DNA of 20,893 nt from assembly GCA_023473785.1 (NCBI GenBank), contig JAMCYD010000040.1, forward strand, positions 1 to 20,893, read 5' to 3'. Of this stretch, positions 19,801-20,893 are shown in pieces. How positions within the stretch are numbered: position 1 is the stretch's first letter; each line of letters starts with the position of its first letter. A program made the translations under genes and the position numbers. This DNA is from Patescibacteria group bacterium. Its GTDB lineage: Bacteria > Patescibacteriota > Microgenomatia > Levybacterales > UBA12049. Under the pieces are notes generated by a model. It had not been told where the DNA came from, did not search any database, and saw nothing but the letters and a program-made list of their open reading frames with translations.

Positions 19801-20893
19801 AGATTTCCTCCGTTTGATAAAGTAAGCCTTGTAGTCCCGGAGGCTGAGGCTGTAAGGATATCATTCGTAGAAACTCCTGTTTGGTTGACAATAAGAGCAG
19901 CATTTCCTCCAAAGGCTCCTTCTACATCCAGAACTGCGATGGGGCTAGCAACTCCAATACCAACTCTTGCACTTGCAGTGGCTGTATTTATTCCCTCAAT
20001 GCTTCCCAAGACTAAACAATTAGGACAGGTGACTGTTGCTAGATTGCCGATTGCTGCTGCATTGGTAAGCCAGTTTGTTCCGCCGGGTCCTGAGTTAGAT
20101 CCCAAGAATGTATTGTTAGTTCCTATGGTATTGGCATTGCCGGCAACGGTAGTATAACCTGCCCTGCTGCCCAGGGCGGTGTTTAGGCTCCCGGTGGTGT
20201 TTGAGAGAAGGGCAGAATTACCCACAGCGGTGTTGCTGGCTCCTTTGGTGTTTGCGCTGAGAGCAGAGTATCCCACCGCGGTATTGGCATTCGCTGTGGT
20301 GTTTGCGGTGAGGGCAGAAGTGCCCAGGGCGGCGTTCTGGATCCCCGTGGTGTTTGCGCTGAGAGCAGAATATCCCACCGCGGTATTGGCATTCGCTGTG
20401 TTTGCGAAGAGGGCAGAGTATCCCACCGCGGTGTTCTGGGCCCCGGTGGTGTTTGAAATGAGGGCTTGGTAACCCACAGCTGTGTTACCAGATCCAGTAG
20501 TAAGGGCATTGAGGGCTTGGTAACCTAGAGCTGTTGCAAAGACTCCACTACCTAAAGAGGCCGATGCTCCCGATCCTTCTCCTACAAAAGTGCTTTGTCC
20601 TACTCCTGAAGTGGGATTGCTAAATACTGTTACTCCTCTGGATTGAAGTATAAGTTCTCCCGTGGTATTACCTCCAATGGTTAAGGTCTGGTTGGCAGTT
20701 GTCTGTAGGGTTCCCCCGGCTGTTAGGTAAGCTCCCCCTGTTGTTCCGGCTGAGATAGAAGCAGTTGGAGTACCGGAGTTGACATTAAGAACGGCAAACT
20801 TGGCTGAAGAGGTAGAAGTACCTCCGATGAGAAGATCAAGGGTGGAGTTGATGGGATGTAAGGTACCCAGGCTTTGGGTAAACCAGTTGGTAG
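13812..20893 (-). CDS. Giant modular repeat surface protein (adhesin/appendage-like), 5' end outside the window
   Basis: The frame is open from the window edge to the stop at 13812, giving at least 2,359 residues; the true start lies beyond 20893. From N to C it has Thr/Ser/Gly/Asn-rich beta modules (GGTSTSSAKFAVLNVNSGTP, LTIGGNTTGELIL, VGIGTTTP) alternating with four arrays of 16-17-residue units (consensus NTAVGYxALxxNTTGxx) like YadA-head or tail-fibre beta-roll repeats. Three CPNC-bearing cassettes cap arrays. Next is a jelly-roll, CBM-like module (about 15625-15128, NAGFE to IDGVRL), then an AENY...GDVV...GVISTKPG domain (about 15115-14690). A short coiled coil (about 14520-14450), a second beta-filament region and a C-terminus FDWWIVDER follow. 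There is no LPxTG or C-terminal membrane segment. Probably a surface fibre; anchoring and partner are unknown. Confidence 0.9.
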   Translation of the reverse strand, partial: TNWFTQSLGTLHPINSTLDLLIGGTSTSSAKFAVLNVNSGTPTASISAGTTGGAYLTAGGTLQTTANQTLTIGGNTTGELILQSRGVTVFSNPTSGVGQSTFVGEGSGASASLGSGVFATALGYQALNALTTGSGNTAVGYQALISNTTGAQNTAVGYSALFANTANANTAVGYSALSANTTGIQNAALGTSALTANTTANANTAVGYSALSANTKGASNTAVGNSALLSNTTGSLNTALGSRAGYTTVAGNANTIGTNNTFLGSNSGPGGTNWLTNAAAIGNLATVTCPNCLVLGSIEGINTATASARVGIGVASPIAVLDVEGAFGGNAALIVNQTGVSTNDILTASASGTTRLTLSNGGNLNLIGGVYQSGGVSGVAVASASCVTATGGIVTGSTACDLGNSGWSQSSGLLYPNNSTLDLAIGGTSTSSAKFAFLNVNSGTPTASISASSGNNAVYLTGDGTLATTNRRTITIGNSSTYNTTGNILLNPNGTGNVGVGTTSPLTPLHIAFNNTTAGVRGLRIQNTNSTIAGGLVEIQLYTDQWDGVTPREEARIVASMDGSSSSQGYLAFSTRKSNAITEQMRIDSQGNVGIGTTTPTALLDVVGAASVGGQLTFRSGSGTLQTTANQTLTIGGNTTGNIILNPLNGAAGGNVTIQGTTTLNSVKYTWPSADGTSGFALTTSGTGTLSWTNPSSLGTNYWTLNSNGTLYPINSTLDLLIGGTSTSSAKFAVLNVNSGTPTASISAGTTGGAYLTAAGTLQTTANQTLTIGGNTTGELILQSRGATVFKNPTAGANQSLFIGEGAGASITGGSLSSVGIGYQALFSNTTGTGNTAVGYTALFANSTGINNTAVGADALLFNTGSSNTAVGTNALLFNTGSNNTAVGLQALSANTTGTDSTALGYQALLSNTASSITAVGSQALRLNTTGAGNTALGASALSANTTGSWNTAVGTSALSVNTTGAGNTALGYQALLSNTASNLTAVGNSALLLNTSGANNTALGASALRSNTTGGGNTVLGFQALYSNATGTNNSALGNGAGFINSGQYSNATGDNNVYLGYNAGPWTQSASFNNTTAIGAYALVNASNSLVLGGTGFYAVSVGIGTATPSAVLDIQGGNKGGNAALIVNQTGASTNDILTASASGVTKFILTNAGNASASAGFTIDGAGNLQTTNENTLTIGGNTTGELILQSRGVTVFSNPTSGVGQSTFVGEGSGASASLGSAVYNTALGYQTLNSNTSGNRNAALGYQALLSNTTGARNTAVGFQALSTVTTGNLNTALGYQALFTNTGSNNTAIGGTALTANTIGASNTAVGNTALSANTTGANNVAVGTALTANTTGASNTAVGNGALSGNTIGASNTAVGNTALSANTTGIQNTALGFRAGYTSVSGNANTIGTNNTFLGYNSGPGSTNWLTNAAAIGSYATVTCPNCLTLGSIEGINTATASANVGIGVANPIAVLDVEGDFGGNAALIVNQTGASTNDIFTASASGTTKFTINNKGFIGIIDGTASTAVGYQALNVNTGVWNTALGYQALLSNTGASNTAVGLQALLSNTTGNGNIAMGLQALLANTTGFTNTAVGNAGLSANTTGSNNTALGFQAGYTTVAGNANIIGTNNTFLGYSSGPGSTNWLTNAAAIGNLATVTCPNCLTLGSIEGINTATASARVGIGIASPQAVLDVEGAFGGNAALIVNQKGASTNDIFTASASGTTRLRIANDGSTLFQGSVLASIGNGGSGTGSDAVINAIGDQGSMIPNAGFEANYGFKSFSDGWVKDATSSATVTRDTSVQAKGTASAKIQLTNTTAAIYSACIPLSGSVGSYTLNYYAQATAPIPTLRAHIDQYTSKANCQSNTSVVTSAPAQGTAITTSWATYGSSTTAIALSSNTLWGRVHFFIGCTTNCTNSIVNIDGVRLTESTTGQGLDYAENYPADPNHIPGPGDVVSFNKNNGIAQVAPTEKYMDQGALGVISTKPGYVLDDAQVPEPKVSVALAGRVPVKVSSKNGEIRIGDYLASSDIPGVAVRAITAGSIIGTAMEDYTDPDTTHTGKVTMFIKNTYLPVAPIILAANGTVTSNAPISTQAAAMSLGLSGVPQAPTINPSTGSGLSAGSASPSASFNLAGDQNFIDLKSRVASAEAQIADLRSMIINSSTQSAFFNSVTNSAVLGASTSAGFTSNLADINAQTATISGTLMVLGRTTLADLGVTGNIAAGLLSVHGLDASLNNGSGGASINSIGDLNLQSNGLGGLNILNGKVIVDTKGNIKTTGEITTAKVNIDTSVASAATLGSGVLKAGTTSVVISTTAVTSKSKIFVTATSKTGGQALIVTGKSAGTGFTVEAEQPYVQDIKFDWWIVDER
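15738..16060 (-). repeat. CPNC cassette, copy 3
   Basis: Encodes GTNNTFLGYSSGPGSTNW to the TASASGTT segment, with TVTCPNCLTLGSIEG in the middle. The DNA is near-identical to copies at 16396-16710 and 19827-20143; a stretch of more than 50 bases around 15899-15951 matches 16555-16607 base for base. It follows array 4. Confidence 0.85.
16050..16347 (-). repeat. Beta-roll repeat array 4
   Basis: Five 16-17-residue units (48 or 51 nt), from STAVGYQALNVNTGVW to NTAVGNAGLSANTTGSN, closed by the cap NTALGFQAGYTTVAGN. It is the shortest of the four arrays and the closest to the C-terminus. Confidence 0.85.
16396..16710 (-). repeat. CPNC cassette, copy 2
   Basis: Same module as copies 1 and 3 (GTNNTFLGYNSGPGSTNW, TVTCPNCLTLGSIEG, VGIGVANPIAVLDVEG, GGNAALIVNQTGASTND). 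It follows array 3. Confidence 0.85.
16706..17212 (-). repeat. Beta-roll repeat array 3
   Basis: Nine units from NTALGYQTLNSNTSGNR to NTAVGNTALSANTTGIQ plus the cap NTALGFRAGYTSVSGN. One unit (NVAVGTALTANTTGAS) lacks a residue in the AVG-x-AL turn. Two units, NTAVGNTALSANTTG, are duplicated almost exactly at the DNA level (near 16760-16810 and 16910-16960). Confidence 0.85.
17700..18440 (-). repeat. Beta-roll repeat array 2 (longest)
   Basis: Thirteen units from SVGIGYQALFSNTTGTG to NTVLGFQALYSNATGTN, ending in a different, longer cap (ALGNGAGFINSGQYSNATG, then NNVYLGYNAG). The cassette that follows (about 17430-17700) is a diverged relative of the CPNC cassettes without the cysteines. Confidence 0.85.
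18540..18745 (-). repeat. Inter-array beta module, copy 2
   Basis: Encodes LDLLIGGTSTSSAKFAVLNV through LTIGGNTTGELILQSRG. The DNA closely matches 20640-20860, including the run TCCGATGAGAAGATCAAGG on the plus strand. A partial, more diverged copy is at about 19545-19640. Confidence 0.8.
19827..20143 (-). repeat. CPNC cassette, copy 1
   Basis: Encodes GTNNTFLGSNSGPGGTNW, TVTCPNCLVLGSIEG, VGIGVASPIAVLDVEG and GGNAALIVNQTGVSTND. It follows array 1. The most diverged of the three CPNC copies, but still very similar in DNA. Confidence 0.85.
20131..20538 (-). repeat. Beta-roll repeat array 1
   Basis: Seven units from ATALGYQALNALTTGSG to NTAVGNSALLSNTTGSL plus the cap NTALGSRAGYTTVAGN. The unit NTAVGYSALSANT recurs three times with near-identical DNA. 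The array is preceded by the GEGSGASASLGS segment, which also precedes array 3 (about 17215-17250). Confidence 0.85.
20640..20860 (-). repeat. Inter-array beta module, copy 1
   Basis: Same module as 18540-18745 (STLDLLIGGTSTSSAKFAVL, NSGTPTASISAGTTGG, TTANQTLTIGGNTTGEL). It is the most upstream complete module in the window; the reading frame continues past the edge. Confidence 0.8.

Noticed and set aside
20475..20477. GTG at 20477 as the start of the giant gene
   Set aside because: It is the Val codon of a repeat unit (NTAVGYQAL). The frame continues upstream through matching modules to the window edge with no stop.
13888..20509. Many open frames antisense to, or in other frames of, the giant gene (for example 16762-17037 and 20179-20472 plus, 18110-18439 minus)
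   Set aside because: They are low-complexity translations of the repeat DNA, lack promoters or ribosome-binding sites, and their borders follow the repeat units of the real gene.
13812..20893. CRISPR array or non-coding tandem repeats
   Set aside because: Repeats are 48/51 nt with no unique spacers, all in one coding frame, and vary at protein level in the way of beta-roll units.
12969..20893. Diversity-generating retroelement, given the Avd-like helix bundles next to a huge surface gene
   Set aside because: No reverse transcriptase, no template repeat, and no adenine-biased variable copy or C-type-lectin domain can be seen in the window; kept only as a question about the bundle proteins.

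Overview
The window looks like a chromosomal segment from a Candidate Phyla Radiation (Patescibacteria) bacterium, most likely of the Microgenomates type. This rests on compact genes, short ribosomal proteins with lineage-style additions (a charged N-terminal extension and an internal deletion in uL1), AT-rich spacers built of quasi-repeated words, and a giant repeat-built surface protein with a C-terminus typical of CPR cell-surface proteins. TGA is used as a stop (glycosyltransferase gene, 8653-8655), so the recoded lineages Gracilibacteria and Absconditabacteria are unlikely. The lineage is an inference from style, not from a search.

Layout. (1) 1-693: tRNA-Thr(TGT), tRNA-Tyr(GTA), tRNA-Thr(GGT), rpmG (bL33) and tRNA-Trp(CCA). 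(2) 802-6246: a block of mainly envelope genes, namely a small ParB-like protein, prs on the minus strand, an atypical polysaccharide deacetylase, a GNAT acetyltransferase, and the minus-strand operon galU / PAP2 phosphatase / polysaccharide deacetylase. (3) 6404-8639: secE, nusG, rplK, rplA. (4) 8653-11480: a minus-strand GT4 glycosyltransferase and a divergent membrane-anchored SGNH hydrolase with a Ca-loop C-terminal domain. (5) 11501-12674: an rplJ promoter, an L10 leader RNA with a terminator hairpin, rplJ and rplL. (6) 12694-13764: a small HTH protein and two four-helix-bundle (S23/IVP-like) proteins, all minus strand. (7) 13812 to the window end: one minus-strand gene of more than 2,350 codons, cut by the window edge, encoding a modular surface protein with four arrays of YadA-head-like repeats.

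Parts 1, 3 and 5 are pieces of the widely conserved locus tRNA-Thr/Tyr/Thr - (tuf) - rpmG - tRNA-Trp - secE - nusG - rplKAJL. Here it is broken by two insertions of envelope and glycan genes, and the detached pieces carry their own promoters. The envelope genes (UDP-glucose synthesis, lipid-phosphate phosphatase, deacetylases, glycosyltransferase, SGNH esterase) could together build or modify a cell-surface glycan, with the giant protein as a surface adhesin or appendage. Several protein genes (ORF at 802, GNAT, glycosyltransferase, SGNH) have a -10 box ending 6-8 nt before the start codon and no Shine-Dalgarno sequence, so they are probably leaderless; many promoters share an extended TGC-TAnAnT -10. 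No spacer in the window exceeds 300 bases.
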